From Arsenophonus sp045399315 (GTDB lineage Bacteria; Pseudomonadota; Gammaproteobacteria; Enterobacterales; Enterobacteriaceae), in the NCBI GenBank assembly GCA_045399315.1, contig DAYVGO010000020.1:5890-69889 (forward strand): 64,000 nt of DNA, in the 5' to 3' direction. Under the pieces are notes generated by a model. The model worked only from the letters and a program-made list of their open reading frames with translations. It was not told the DNA's origin and did no database searches. A program made the translations under genes and the position numbers. Shown one piece after another: positions 38,850 through 49,015 of the stretch; the first letter of the stretch is position 1; each line of letters starts with the position of its first letter.

Positions 38850-39189
38850 ATGTATAAAGTAATCACAGCAACCGCAAATCCAGCTAAAATAAACACTATT
38901 AACTTAGCCTTTCAAGCTGTTTTTGGTGCTGGCAATTATCAAATTAATAGCATCATTGTTAGTAGTAATACAACCACTTCTACTTATTATCCGTGACGGC
39001 CACGAGTTAAGCGATGTAATCGCTAACATCACTGGAATGGCTAACATTAAACATAGCGAAGGCGCAATTGATTTCTTTACCAATGGTTTACTCAGCCTTA
39101 CCAGCGTCTACCAACAAGCACTTATTTTGACACTAATATCTATCCAACATAAAATTTGTAAAGAACTTAATGTGCTACATGACGACTAA
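38850..39189 (+). pseudogene. yjjX: yjjX, ITPase/XTPase, internally deleted
   Basis: YjjX hydrolyses non-canonical ITP and XTP. From ATG 38850 the N-terminus MYKVITATANPAKINTINLAF is clear (family start with ATTNPAK), and it stops after about 49 codons. The C-terminal part appears in another frame (RDGHELSDVIANITGMANIK, EGAIDFFTNGLLSL, SVYQQALILTLISIQ). About 57 codons of the middle, which hold catalytic residues, are missing relative to the 170-residue E. coli protein. It is divergent from gpmB and convergent with trpR. Confidence 0.88.
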
Positions 39190-39259
39190 ATCATGTCAGC
39201 TTTGCCTAATCGTTTGAAGACAGACAAAAGGTAAACTGTTTCACAAACAATAAAACATT

Positions 39260-39580
39260 TTACGACCTGAGTAACTGTTGTTGCAACCAAGCTTTCACTT
39301 CGCTAGTAGCACTTTTCAGACTATTGGAACCCCGCGTAATGGTTGCGATCCCGACACCTAATTCACTTTGCAGCTCTCGCTGACTCATTTCACCTTCTAT
39401 TAATGCCTGTATAATCCGAACTCTAGTCGCCAAAACCATCCGTTCATCTGGGGTTAAGAATAATTGTAAAATGGGTTGCTGTAACTCCTGTTGAAAAGCT
39501 TTCCGTAATAATTCCACGAAACATTGCCAATCGGTATTTTCTTCAGGTTGAAGTGCTGGATCAATAAGATAGTTTTCCAT
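39260..39580 (-). CDS. trpR: TrpR, tryptophan operon repressor
   Basis: TrpR with bound L-tryptophan represses trp, aroH, mtr and itself. From ATG 39580 (SD-like GGTGG six bases upstream) the product has 106 residues (E. coli 108). It contains FLTPDERMVLATRVRIIQAL and the helix-turn-helix MSQRELQSELGVGIATITRG, followed by SNSLKSATSEVKAWLQQQLL. A GTG three codons upstream is an alternative. The frame is intact, although the neighbours slt and yjjX are dead. A matching operator stands 12 bases upstream of the ATG. Confidence 0.95.
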   Translation of the reverse strand: MENYLIDPALQPEENTDWQCFVELLRKAFQQELQQPILQLFLTPDERMVLATRVRIIQALIEGEMSQRELQSELGVGIATITRGSNSLKSATSEVKAWLQQQLLRS

Positions 39581-39591
39581 AATATCCACCG

Positions 39592-39611
39592 CATACTATT
39601 TAACTAGTACA
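39592..39611 (-). promoter_or_regulatory. TrpR operator of trpR
   Basis: Minus-strand TGTACTAGTTAAATAGTATG is nearly symmetric about TTAA and matches the TrpR operator core (CTAGTTAACTAG). It overlaps the start region of a promoter with -10 TATACT at 39614-39619. This is the expected arrangement for autorepression. Confidence 0.75.
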
Positions 39612-39663
39612 ATAGTATAACATAAACTATGGGTGGATAAATATAAAAAGCACTAATAGTTCA

Positions 39664-41577
39664 TCATCCCTTCACATTTGTTAACAAATTAACTGAATTG
39701 CTGAGAAGATGTTGATAATAAAGGGTGTACCAGAACATTTTTAACATAACTTCGAGTTTCAGAAAATGGGATACTTTCAATAAAAGCGATAGCATTCAAT
39801 TTGCCGTTGCTGACTGCCAACCAACGACTAACTCTGGTAGACCATGCATTATAAGCAGCTCTAGCTAACACACGATTAAAACAAAATTGCTGAAAAATTG
39901 CTTCTAAATATGCTGTACCAATTTCAATATTTTTTCTGGATTAATCAATTACGACTATCGGTATAATCAGCTATACCATTAGATTTCACTACTTGTTGTG
40001 CCGTTTGTGGCATTAACTGCATTAAACCAATCGCATCTGCTGCCGAATGTATTTGTGGATTCCAACAACTTTCTTGCCGGGCAATCTCCATGGCAAAATT
40101 TTTATCAATTTTTTTATCTTTCGTATAGTGTTTAAACTCATGTTCCCAGGTAATAGGAAAACGTTCTATTAAGTGATCCCACAATTTACCAATTATAGTC
40201 GCCTGTAAACTTAAATCAGCCCAGCGATGCTCAAATGCGTAACGTGCTAGCCGCTATTGGCGAATTTTTTTCTGCCTACTAAGGAGATTGATCCATTCAG
40301 TTCGGGCTAAGGTTTTCTTTTGCCAAAACAACAATTCACTAACTCGCCGCACTTCAGGTCATGAATCGATATCATCACCAGGTTTAGTAGCAACTGCCAA
40401 CTTAACCGAATATGCCATGATGTTCAGTTTTTGTGCCATAACCATGGAATAAAATCCACGCTGCTTTACCAGGTTAAATAATATCTTTTTACCTTGTTTA
40501 TGTTTTCCTCGATTTACCAAGGTTATCGCCCGCTAATACTGCCTCTCTTCCTTACTTTGGCTTTCTTTAGGTAACCGCTGCAACCATTGTACAAGTGAAA
40601 GCATATCATTACTCACCAACGCTAAACACACCCTCCGTTCACGCAAAGAAATGAAAGATGAATGCTGAATAGTATCATCACGCCACTTGGCCTGCTGTAT
40701 TGTCACATCAGCGAATAATTGCCAGGCGATATCATCGTTTAATTGCTGCCGTTGTCTATGGCTCATTTTCTGTGCTTGGGTAATAATCGGGATCACTATC
40801 TTAGCCTTCTTTACTAATTGGCCAGCAAAACAGTCAAAGATCTCCAATATTACTTGCCGGTTAAAATCAGAAGGTTTGACCATACGGGCAAATTCCACAA
40901 CGAAGGAGGATCTTTCTGTAACGTGGCCAAGTGCTGACCAATGATTTGAGCTTTAGCTGGTAAACGATTTACTAAGCTGGCAATCAGAGCAGCATCATTG
41001 TTTTTGATAGCTAAAAAAATACGTTGCAAAATCAATTCAGTCGTTAACTGTCCCGCCTGTTGCAAAGGGTAAAAAGTTGATCACACTCTTTAGGAAGTGA
41101 ATAACCGTGTAGTCAAATCTCTTTCGCTCCCCGCCATGCCACTTGCTTATTACCTGTTTGTCGTTTTGCATAGTAATAATTACAGAGTGCAATAATCGCT
41201 TTTGGTAGTTAGGGGTTAAAAGATAGCAGGCTCTGCCATTCGCCGCGTTCGGCAAGCTGATTGACAAAAAGGGTTGCTAGTTTTTGGTTTAGCGGAAAAT
41301 AAGGATATTGCCTAATAAAAGCCTTAACTTGCGGTACAGAAAGGGTATTAAGATGTTGCGTCAATCACCGATATTCTAAATAAGGATAAAGCGGATAGTC
41401 AGTTAACGTTGGCATCAAACGAGCTACTTGATTATCACCATTGGCATCCCACGCTTGTTTAATTGCCTGATAACGCTCTCATTGAGCGATCAATAAGGCA
41501 CCCAATGCATGGAAAGATACCACAAGATAATCAGTAATAATATCTCTTTCCAGCACTTTTTCGGCCCTATTGTTCAC
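39664..41577 (-). pseudogene. slt: slt, soluble lytic murein transglycosylase Slt70, degraded
   Basis: Slt cleaves peptidoglycan glycan strands in the periplasm. A GTG at about 41577 opens a broken N-terminus without a convincing signal peptide. Pieces of the alpha-superhelical U/L domain follow (ERYQAIKQAWDA, TDYPLYPYLEYR, AQKMSHRQRQQLNDDIAWQL, QAKWRDDTIQHSSFISLRER). The catalytic domain remains as EIARQESCWNPQIHSAADAI-GLMQLMPQTA with its Glu, then AYNAWSTRVSRWL and IAFIESIPFSETRSYVKNVL. Frames change at least six times with several stops. It lies directly upstream of trpR, as in E. coli. Confidence 0.92.
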
Positions 41578-42006
41578 TCCTATCTACGATAACAATATCT
41601 ATATAAAAATATTATTACCAAAAACAAATATAATCAGTGTACTAATTTGAAAAATACATCATAAAAACATAATTTCATATGATTGCAAAATTATTGCCAG
41701 TATGCCTGACAGGCAATAACCTACATAAAAACTAAAGTAGTGATGATAGTAAATAGGATGATATATAATAACCAGCCAGCAGCTTACCTGCTAAATAAAA
41801 TGGCTCAATCTAATATGAATAAGGTAATCATTTATTTAGAAAAAACTTTATGGTAAAAATCATCCACAAATCCTGATTAGGATCACATTAACATTATTAA
41901 TCACAATTTATGCATAATTTAAAAAGGGGCATGAATATTTTCTTCAAATTAGATAAACAACACATTGATATCTAAAATTATACAATTAGCTAAAAGGTAG
42001 AATAAA
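41578..42006. other. slt-ettA divergent spacer
   Basis: A 429-base AT-rich region with promoters of ettA presumed. I see no gene. Confidence 0.55.
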
Positions 42007-43674
42007 TTGGCACAGTTCGTCTATTCCATGCATCGAGTGGGAAAAATTGTCCCACCCAAAAGACACATCTTAAAAAATATCTCTCTTAGCTTCTTCCCTG
42101 GCGCCAAAATTGGTGTTCTCGGTCTGAATGGAGCGGGTAAATCAACATTACTTCGCATTATGGCTGGCATTGATACTGAAATAGAAGGTGAAACACACCA
42201 CAATCCAGGGATCAAAATTGGCTATTTACCCCAAGAACCCAAACTCAATCCTAACCATACTGTCCGTGAAACAGTTGAAGAAGCTCTCAGTGAAATAAAA
42301 AATGCCCTTACTCGCCTTGATGAAGTTTATGCGGCCTACGCTGAGCCTGATGCTGATTTTGATAAATTGGCAAAACAACAAGCAGAGTTAGAAGCTATTT
42401 TACAATCACATGATGGACATAATTTGGATAACCAGTTAGAACGTGCAGCTGATGCACTACGTTTACCCTCTTGGGAGACTAAAATAGAACAACTTTCAGG
42501 CGGAGAGCAGCGTCGGGTAGCCATTTGTCGTCTATTGTTAGAAAAACCCGATATGCTATTACTTGACGAACCCACTAACCATTTAGATGCAGAATCGGTT
42601 GCTTGGTTAGAGCGTTTTCTACACGATTATGAAGGTACTGTGGTCGCTATCACTCATGATCGCTATTTTCTGGATAACGTTGCTGGTTGGATCCTGGAAC
42701 TTGATCGTGGCGAAGGTATTCCTTGGCAAGGTAATTACTCCTCTTGGTTAGAACAAAAAGAGGCTCGTTTAGTACAGGAATCTTCCAGCGAAGCTGCCCG
42801 CCGTAAATCGATCGAAAAAGAACTGGAGTGGATCCGGCAAAATCCTAAAGGCCGTCAAGCAAAAGGAAAAGCGCGTTTAGCTCGTTTTGAAGAGTTAAAT
42901 AGCGTTGAGTATCAAAAGCGTAATGAAACCAGTGAGCTCTTCATTCCGCCAGGACCACGTCTTGGAAACAAAGTCTTAACGGTAGAAAATCTTAGCAAAT
43001 CCTATGGTGAGCGGGTCTTAATTGAAAACCTCAGTTTCTCGATCCCCAAAGGGGCTATCGTTGGTATTATCGGCCCAAATGGCGCAGGCAAATCGACACT
43101 TTTTCGTATGATTTCAGGTCAAGAGCAGCCTGACTCGGGTATCATAACCTTAGGTGAAACCGTTAAAATTGCCTCAGTTGATCAGTTTCGTGACACAATG
43201 AACAATAATAAAACAGTGTGGGAAGAGGTGTCTGGTGGAAAAGACATTATGCGGATCGGTAATTTCGAAATCCCAAGTAGAGCTTATGTCGGACGTTTTA
43301 ATTTCAAAGGTGTTGATCAGAGTAAGCGAGTTGGAGAACTTTCTGGTGGTGAACGTGGCCGTTTACACCTGGCAAAACTACTCCAAGTCGGTGGTAATAT
43401 GCTACTACTGGATGAACCAACCAATGATCTGGATGTCGAAACGCTGCGAGCATTAGAAAATGCATTACTGGAATTTCCGGGCAATGCTTTAGTTATTTCC
43501 CATGATCGCTGGTTCCTTGATCGTATTGCCAGCCATATTATTGATTATCAAGATGAAGGAAAAGTCACTTTCTTCGAAGGTAATTTCAGTGAATATGAAG
43601 AGTATAAAAAACGGACATTGGGCGCTGATGCGCTAGAACCTCATAGCATCAAATATAAAAAAATGAGTAAATAA
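42007..43674 (+). CDS. ettA: EttA, energy-dependent translational throttle (ABC-F)
   Basis: EttA is an ABC-F ATPase that binds the ribosomal E site and gates entry into elongation by ATP/ADP ratio. The 555 residues equal the E. coli length. Two ABC cassettes are present: Walker A GLNGAGKSTLLRI and GPNGAGKSTLFRM, signatures LSGGEQRRVAICR and LSGGERGRLHLAK, Walker B MLLLDEPTNHLD and MLLLDEPTNDLD. The arm and linker between them carry WIRQNPKGRQAKGKARL. The start is TTG 42007, preceded by AGGT; no ATG fits. The frame is intact. Confidence 0.97.
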   Translation: MAQFVYSMHRVGKIVPPKRHILKNISLSFFPGAKIGVLGLNGAGKSTLLRIMAGIDTEIEGETHHNPGIKIGYLPQEPKLNPNHTVRETVEEALSEIKNALTRLDEVYAAYAEPDADFDKLAKQQAELEAILQSHDGHNLDNQLERAADALRLPSWETKIEQLSGGEQRRVAICRLLLEKPDMLLLDEPTNHLDAESVAWLERFLHDYEGTVVAITHDRYFLDNVAGWILELDRGEGIPWQGNYSSWLEQKEARLVQESSSEAARRKSIEKELEWIRQNPKGRQAKGKARLARFEELNSVEYQKRNETSELFIPPGPRLGNKVLTVENLSKSYGERVLIENLSFSIPKGAIVGIIGPNGAGKSTLFRMISGQEQPDSGIITLGETVKIASVDQFRDTMNNNKTVWEEVSGGKDIMRIGNFEIPSRAYVGRFNFKGVDQSKRVGELSGGERGRLHLAKLLQVGGNMLLLDEPTNDLDVETLRALENALLEFPGNALVISHDRWFLDRIASHIIDYQDEGKVTFFEGNFSEYEEYKKRTLGADALEPHSIKYKKMSK

Positions 43675-43684
43675 CCCAAATAGG

Positions 43685-43714
43685 ATAAGGCTTGTTACTG
43701 CAAGCCTTATTATT
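43685..43714. terminator. bidirectional terminator between ettA and nadR
   Basis: Perfect stem ATAAGGCTTG / CAAGCCTTAT with a six-base loop, 11 bases past the ettA stop and abutting the nadR stop. Confidence 0.75.
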
Positions 43715-44960
43715 CAGAGACCGGCGGATTTTCATCCATCATAAGTAGTTGTTGAACCAGCTCAACACAACGTAAAAAACGGTCATCATAATTAGGCGAA
43801 TTAACCACCACAAATTCCACTTGATTTTCCAGTAAGAGATCGATCAATAAATTTTGAAATGTTATACGTTCCTCATCACTGCCCAAACTACGCAATCCAT
43901 CAGCAACCCATGGGGTATTATTTTCTAACAAGATCACCAAGTCAAAACGATATTCATCAATCAGTGCTTGCACAAAAGGGTGAGCCTTACCTTCATAGCG
44001 CATACAAAAAGCTTGGGTGGTAATAAAATCAGTATCGATAAACACCACTTTATTGGCATACTTAACTGCAAAGTCAATATATTTTGCATGCCCTAATGCG
44101 ATCTTGTCATAGTCAGAATATTGTAACGCCATCTCATCACCGCCTAAATGAGAAAAAACGTAATCACGTCCATATTCCCATACACTGGTGGTGTTAAAAA
44201 TATTAGCTAGTTTGTTAACTAAAGTTGATTTACCACTTGATTCTCCACCTAATATGGCAACCTTACGGACAAAAAAAGGTTTTACTTCGGTTGGAATATA
44301 TTCCCAATAACGAAATGGAGCTTGTCTAATTTGATTACCACTAATATTCATAAACGTGCGTTCAGGATCGATAAGCACGACTTCTGCCTCAAGATATTTT
44401 TTATAATGAGCAATATCTTCTACTTCACCAGAATAAATAAATTGTGGTTGAATGTTCTTGGCCATTAAAAACTTTTTCATTCCTTCACTCCACGCTTGCC
44501 AGCCATGTGGATACGGCTCTATACCCTGTTCATCAAAAGAATGAATATAAATATTTTTTTGATACTTAAAGGTTTGTAATAACCAGCGTAGCCGATCGCT
44601 TACTGTAGGTTGCTGTGACATAGAACTATCGATAAAAAGTGCTCTATCTCGAGGTTCGTCATGACAAAGGATGACATTTAATTCATCAACTTGACTGCAG
44701 GCACGCTGGATCAAATAAATATGCCCGGTATGTAATGGATAAAACTTACCAAATACCACCCCAACACGTTTAGGCTTTAACGGATATTCAATATTTAAAA
44801 AACGATGTAAGGCAGCAATTTTTCGCGCGCTAGGATTGTTAATTTTATCATTAATTAATTGACTCAAATAACCTTTTGTCATACCGCAAGCTGTAGCAAT
44901 CTGTTGTAGAGTACAACCAGTTTGCTTGATTGCATGTTTCAAATAATCAAACTGTTTCAT
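43710..44960 (-). CDS. nadR: NadR, NAD repressor / NMN adenylyltransferase / NR kinase
   Basis: NadR senses NAD, represses NAD synthesis genes and salvages nicotinamide riboside. The 416 residues (E. coli 410) hold three parts: a helix-turn-helix (CTLQQIATACGMTKGYLSQL), a nucleotidyl-transferase domain (VGVVFGKFYPLHTGHIYLIQ, later GNQIRQAPFRYWEY), and a kinase domain with P-loop AILGGESSGKSTLVNKLA, WEYGRDYVFSHLGGDE and FIDTDFITTQAFC. It follows radA by 11 bases in a serB-radA-nadR operon. Confidence 0.97.
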   Translation of the reverse strand: MKQFDYLKHAIKQTGCTLQQIATACGMTKGYLSQLINDKINNPSARKIAALHRFLNIEYPLKPKRVGVVFGKFYPLHTGHIYLIQRACSQVDELNVILCHDEPRDRALFIDSSMSQQPTVSDRLRWLLQTFKYQKNIYIHSFDEQGIEPYPHGWQAWSEGMKKFLMAKNIQPQFIYSGEVEDIAHYKKYLEAEVVLIDPERTFMNISGNQIRQAPFRYWEYIPTEVKPFFVRKVAILGGESSGKSTLVNKLANIFNTTSVWEYGRDYVFSHLGGDEMALQYSDYDKIALGHAKYIDFAVKYANKVVFIDTDFITTQAFCMRYEGKAHPFVQALIDEYRFDLVILLENNTPWVADGLRSLGSDEERITFQNLLIDLLLENQVEFVVVNSPNYDDRFLRCVELVQQLLMMDENPPVSE

Positions 44961-44971
44961 AGCCGCTCCGG

Positions 44972-46354
44972 TTAGTCAAAGTCTTCCATAACCATTAATG
45001 CCTCTGACAGTTTTTTAACACCAAACAACTGCATATTAGGTAATGATTTTTTGGGTACATTAGCAAAAGGAACAATCGCCCGTTTAAAACCATGTTTTGC
45101 CGCCTCAATGATCCGCTCTTGTCCACTAGGTACCGGACGGATTTCACCGGCCAATCCAACCTCACCAAAAACCACAACATCACGCGGCAGTGGGCGATTA
45201 CGAAAACTTGAGACTAAAGAAAACAGTAAAGCAAGATCCGCACTGGTTTCTGTCACTTTAATCCCACCGACAACATTAACAAAAACATCTTGATCGGACA
45301 TTTGTAATCCTCCATGCCGATGCAAAATGGCCAGCAAAATAGCTAATCTATTTTGCTCCAAACCAACAGCAACGCGCCGCGGATTAGTTAACAGTGAATA
45401 ATCCACTAACGCTTGAATTTCCACCAACAATGGGCGCGTCCCTTCCCAGACAACCATCACCGAGCTACCCGATGTGATCTCTTCTCCGCGACTAAGAAAA
45501 ATAGCGGATGGATTATTCACTTCTTTTAACCCTTTCTCCGTCATGGCAAATACACCAAGCTCATTAACCGCACCAAACCGATTCTTATGGCTTCTTAAAG
45601 TACGAAATCGCGAGTCAGCTTCGCCATCGAGCATTACCGAACAATCAATACAGTGTTCAAGTACTTTGGGGCCGGCCAAAGAACCATCTTTAGTCACATG
45701 CCCTACCATAATAATGGCTATACCGCGTGTTTTAGCAAAGCGGGTAAGATAGGCAGCAGTTTCTCGCACTTGTGCCACACTACCCGGTGATGACTGTATA
45801 TCCGCCATATGCATAACCTGAATAGAATCAATTACCATTAATTTTGACTGTTCCTGCTCGGCAATTAAACAAATTTGCTCAATACTAGTTTCAGATAACA
45901 TATTGAGATGTTCGGACGGTAATCCTAATCGATGAGCTCTCATCGCCACTTGCTGCAAAGACTCTTCACCGGTAACGTATAAAGTTTTCATTTGTGATGA
46001 AAGTCGACACATGGTTTGCAACAGCAATGTACTTTTACCGGCACCTGGATTACCTCCAATTAAGATAGCACTACCCGGAACCACTCCACCACCAAGCACG
46101 CGATCAAATTCTTTAAATTCAGTAGAAAAACGCGGCACTGCTTCTAAACTGATGGCAGATAATCTCTGCACTTGATTACCGGCAGCGTTGCCAGCATAAC
46201 CATTAAAACGTTCTGCTCGCGAGGAAGAACTGGCTGCTAACCTTACCTCTGTGATGGTATTCCAGCTATGACAAGCAATGCATTGCCCTTGCCATCGAGG
46301 ATAATCTGCACCACATTTATTACAAACAAATGCTCTTTTTACTGCTTTTGCCAA
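44972..46354 (-). CDS. radA: RadA, DNA-repair branch-migration ATPase
   Basis: RadA processes recombination intermediates alongside RecA. The 460 residues equal the E. coli length. An N-terminal zinc finger (FVCNKCGADYPRWQGQCIAC) is followed by a RecA-like core with Walker A GGNPGAGKSTLLLQT and the family KNRFGAVNELGVF motif. A C-terminal Lon-like domain follows (VFGEVGLAGEIRPVPSGQER). The start lies 33 bases after serB, in one operon with nadR downstream. Confidence 0.97.
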   Translation of the reverse strand: MAKAVKRAFVCNKCGADYPRWQGQCIACHSWNTITEVRLAASSSSRAERFNGYAGNAAGNQVQRLSAISLEAVPRFSTEFKEFDRVLGGGVVPGSAILIGGNPGAGKSTLLLQTMCRLSSQMKTLYVTGEESLQQVAMRAHRLGLPSEHLNMLSETSIEQICLIAEQEQSKLMVIDSIQVMHMADIQSSPGSVAQVRETAAYLTRFAKTRGIAIIMVGHVTKDGSLAGPKVLEHCIDCSVMLDGEADSRFRTLRSHKNRFGAVNELGVFAMTEKGLKEVNNPSAIFLSRGEEITSGSSVMVVWEGTRPLLVEIQALVDYSLLTNPRRVAVGLEQNRLAILLAILHRHGGLQMSDQDVFVNVVGGIKVTETSADLALLFSLVSSFRNRPLPRDVVVFGEVGLAGEIRPVPSGQERIIEAAKHGFKRAIVPFANVPKKSLPNMQLFGVKKLSEALMVMEDFD

Positions 46355-46387
46355 GACTATTGCCTCTCTGCTGTCATGTTCTGATCG

Positions 46388-47365
46388 TTAACGCTCTTCA
46401 TGTTTTAAACCACCACTTAAAATACAAAGCACTGCCATTAAATCAGCATGTTGAATCACTATTTTGGCCTTAGCCTGTACTTTAGGTTTAGCATGGTAAG
46501 CAATACCTAGCCCAGCCCTACGGATCATTTTTACATCATTCGCACCATCACCAATGGCAACCGTTTGCTCGATTGGAATAGAATATTGCCTGGCTAATTT
46601 TATTAACGTTTGCGCTTTGACTTTAGCATCAACAATGTTGCCATTCAGTTTACCTGTTAATTTGTTATCTTTAATTTCTAGTCTGTTAGCAACCGTTACT
46701 GTCAATTTTAATTTTTCTTTTAAATAATTAGTAAAAAAACTAAATCCACCCGAAATAACAACAACATGCCAGTCAAAAGCCTGTAATTTACAAACCAAAC
46801 TGGTCAAGCCTGGTGTTAGAAGCATATGCTCTAATACTTTGTGCAAAATTTGCACATCCGTTCCGGCAAGTAGTTTAACTCGTGCTTTTAGACTTTCACT
46901 AAAATCAATTTCCCCTTGCATAGCACGTTCAGTAATTTCTGCAACCTGCTGACCAACTCCCGCCAGACGAGCAATTTCATCGATGCATTCAATTTGAATT
47001 GCCGTTGAATCCATATCCATCACCAATAATCCTGGCACACGTAAACGGGGAATGTTACCCAGTGGCACGACATCTAGACTACATTCTTCAGTTATTTTTT
47101 TTATTTTTGCAGTTAAGCTACCGGCGATACGAACGACTTGATAATCATCAATCCGCCAAGAAGAAACAATGACAATGGCTTTACCTGAGCGTTGTTGAAA
47201 CTGACTAATACGTTGTTTATTAAGCCCTCGCCCATAAAGCAACCAACCACTATCACCAGCCCGATAATCCAATGGCATCACTTCTTCACCACTTAATGAA
47301 AGCGGTAATCCTGGCCACTTTTGGATCTCATTAGGCAAATAACAATAGGTTAAACTGGTCGACAT
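46388..47365 (-). CDS. serB: SerB, phosphoserine phosphatase
   Basis: SerB performs the last step of serine synthesis. The 325 residues (E. coli 322) contain the HAD motif I LLVMDMDSTAIQIECIDEIA, motif II VVISGGFSFFTNYLKE and motif III AIGDGANDVKMIRRAGLGIA. The N-terminal regulatory region is retained. It is first gene of serB-radA-nadR and divergent from smp, as in E. coli. Confidence 0.97.
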   Translation of the reverse strand: MSTSLTYCYLPNEIQKWPGLPLSLSGEEVMPLDYRAGDSGWLLYGRGLNKQRISQFQQRSGKAIVIVSSWRIDDYQVVRIAGSLTAKIKKITEECSLDVVPLGNIPRLRVPGLLVMDMDSTAIQIECIDEIARLAGVGQQVAEITERAMQGEIDFSESLKARVKLLAGTDVQILHKVLEHMLLTPGLTSLVCKLQAFDWHVVVISGGFSFFTNYLKEKLKLTVTVANRLEIKDNKLTGKLNGNIVDAKVKAQTLIKLARQYSIPIEQTVAIGDGANDVKMIRRAGLGIAYHAKPKVQAKAKIVIQHADLMAVLCILSGGLKHEER

Positions 47366-47484
47366 TAATTCATACTCCTGTAATCCAATAACGACAATTA
47401 GCCAACAAAAAAACTACTTTTCAAACTACCTTATCATCACAACCTCTGGCATATGATAATTAACTAAGTTTAAAAGAGCCTATT

Positions 47485-48090
47485 ATGACTAAAACGAAAT
47501 TAAAGTTTCGATTACATAAAACAGTTATCATTTTAATTTGCATCTCCTTACTCGTTATTCTAGTCCAAGGAATTAGCTATTTTAGTCGTTCACAACAGCA
47601 AATCAGAGTTGAACGGTTTAAAGAGCTTGCCCAAACACTAGTTGAGCAAGTTGCTTTTAGCTCGTCCAATTATATACAAAGTGATGGTAAGAATTTTAAT
47701 AATGAACAGATCCTTGCCATTCTTAAGCAATTAACAATCAATGCACATATTCTCGATGCAAACGTCTATTTGAACGACAGCACTCAAATTCAACATGCCG
47801 GTGAAAAGGTGGCTTTACGAGAGCGGTTATCTCTTAATCAACTCCTATCCCACAACTATGTTAATTACCAATTGATTGTTCCAATCTTAGATACCAAAAA
47901 ACCAAAAGGCTTTTTACGTTTAACCATAGATGCACATCAATTTAGTATAGGATCTAAACAAACAGATAATATGGCGAATTTATTAAGGATTATGCTACTC
48001 TTAACGTTGATTATCGGTTTTATATTGGCTAATGTCTTAACTAAATCCATTGCCATTAATTGGCCAAAAATACCTTTTATACCAAACTAA
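47485..48090 (+). CDS. smp: Smp (YtjB), membrane protein of unknown function
   Basis: Smp is a conserved inner-membrane protein upstream of serB in enterobacteria, with no established biochemical role. The 201 residues (E. coli 214) begin TKTKLKFRLHKTVIILICIS, with an N-terminal helix. A periplasmic domain follows (AHILDANVYLNDSTQIQHAG, PKGFLRLTIDAHQF), then a second helix (LLRIMLLLTLIIGFILANVL) and a short Pro-containing tail. The C-terminus is about 13 residues shorter than in E. coli, but no lesion is seen. Confidence 0.88.
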   Translation: MTKTKLKFRLHKTVIILICISLLVILVQGISYFSRSQQQIRVERFKELAQTLVEQVAFSSSNYIQSDGKNFNNEQILAILKQLTINAHILDANVYLNDSTQIQHAGEKVALRERLSLNQLLSHNYVNYQLIVPILDTKKPKGFLRLTIDAHQFSIGSKQTDNMANLLRIMLLLTLIIGFILANVLTKSIAINWPKIPFIPN

Positions 48091-48180
48091 TAAACAATCA
48101 GCTAATCATTACAAAAGAAATAAAATTACTAAAAAATAAAGCATAGTTATTGAGTAGATTAAAAATCACAATATCAATAA

Positions 48181-48212
48181 CCAAAAAAGCAGATTAAAAT
48201 CTGCTTTTTTGG
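48181..48212. terminator. bidirectional terminator between smp and deoD
   Basis: Perfect 32-base inverted repeat with arms CCAAAAAAGCAGATT / AATCTGCTTTTTTGG around AA, an ideal intrinsic terminator in both directions for the convergent smp and deoD. Confidence 0.9.
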
Positions 48213-48235
48213 TTGGTTTATACTTAATTATTTTT

Positions 48236-48949
48236 TCAATCAAGCAATAGCACTGATTCTAACACAATCTCAACCATCTCATTAAATGTCGTTTGCCGTT
48301 CTGCCGAAGTCGTTACTTCACCACTACGAATATGATCAGAAACCGTACAAATAGTTAATGCTTTAACACCATATTCCGCCGCAATACTATACATACCCGC
48401 AGCTTCCATTTCTACCGCCAAAACACCATATTTTTCCATCATATCAAAAACTTGCATTCGTGGTGTATAAAAAAGATCAGTAGAAAAAATATTGCCGACC
48501 CGAACCTTGATATTCTTGGCTTTAGAAGTAGTTACCACATTATGAATTAAATCATAATCCGCAATAGCAGCAAAATCATTATCATTAAATTTTAGCCGAT
48601 TCACCTTAGAATCAGTGCATGCCCCCATGCCGATAATAATATCCCGTAATTTTACGTCATGACTAATAGCACCGCAGGAACCTACCCTTAGTATCGTTTT
48701 AACATCGAAGTCAGTAATTAACTCTTTCATATAGATTGAGCAAGAAGGGATACCGATACCATGTCCCATCACAGAAATACGACGACCTCTATAATTACCA
48801 GTAAAACCTAACATACCACGAACATTATTTACCTGACGACTGTCGGTCAAAAAATTTTCTGCAATATGCTTCGCACGTAGCGGATCACCAGGCATCAACA
48901 CAACATCAGCAAAATCGCCCATCTCAGCATTAATATGTGGGGTAGCCAT
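48236..48949 (-). CDS. deoD: DeoD, purine nucleoside phosphorylase
   Basis: DeoD phosphorolyses purine (deoxy)nucleosides to base and (deoxy)ribose-1-phosphate. The 237 residues (E. coli 239) show TPHINAEMGDFADVVLMPGD, the phosphate-binding VMGHGIGIPSCSIYMKELI, LRVGSCGAISHDVKLRD, VLAVEMEAAGMYSIAAEYG and ICTVSDHIRSGE with the catalytic Asp. It is the last gene of deoC-deoB-deoD, 66 bases after deoB. Confidence 0.97.
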   Translation of the reverse strand: MATPHINAEMGDFADVVLMPGDPLRAKHIAENFLTDSRQVNNVRGMLGFTGNYRGRRISVMGHGIGIPSCSIYMKELITDFDVKTILRVGSCGAISHDVKLRDIIIGMGACTDSKVNRLKFNDNDFAAIADYDLIHNVVTTSKAKNIKVRVGNIFSTDLFYTPRMQVFDMMEKYGVLAVEMEAAGMYSIAAEYGVKALTICTVSDHIRSGEVTTSAERQTTFNEMVEIVLESVLLLD

Positions 48950-49015
48950 AAATAAATTTCCTTTTATTTCTTATTAGATAACAGTGAGAATATAAACAAA
49001 TATTTCCCATCATAC

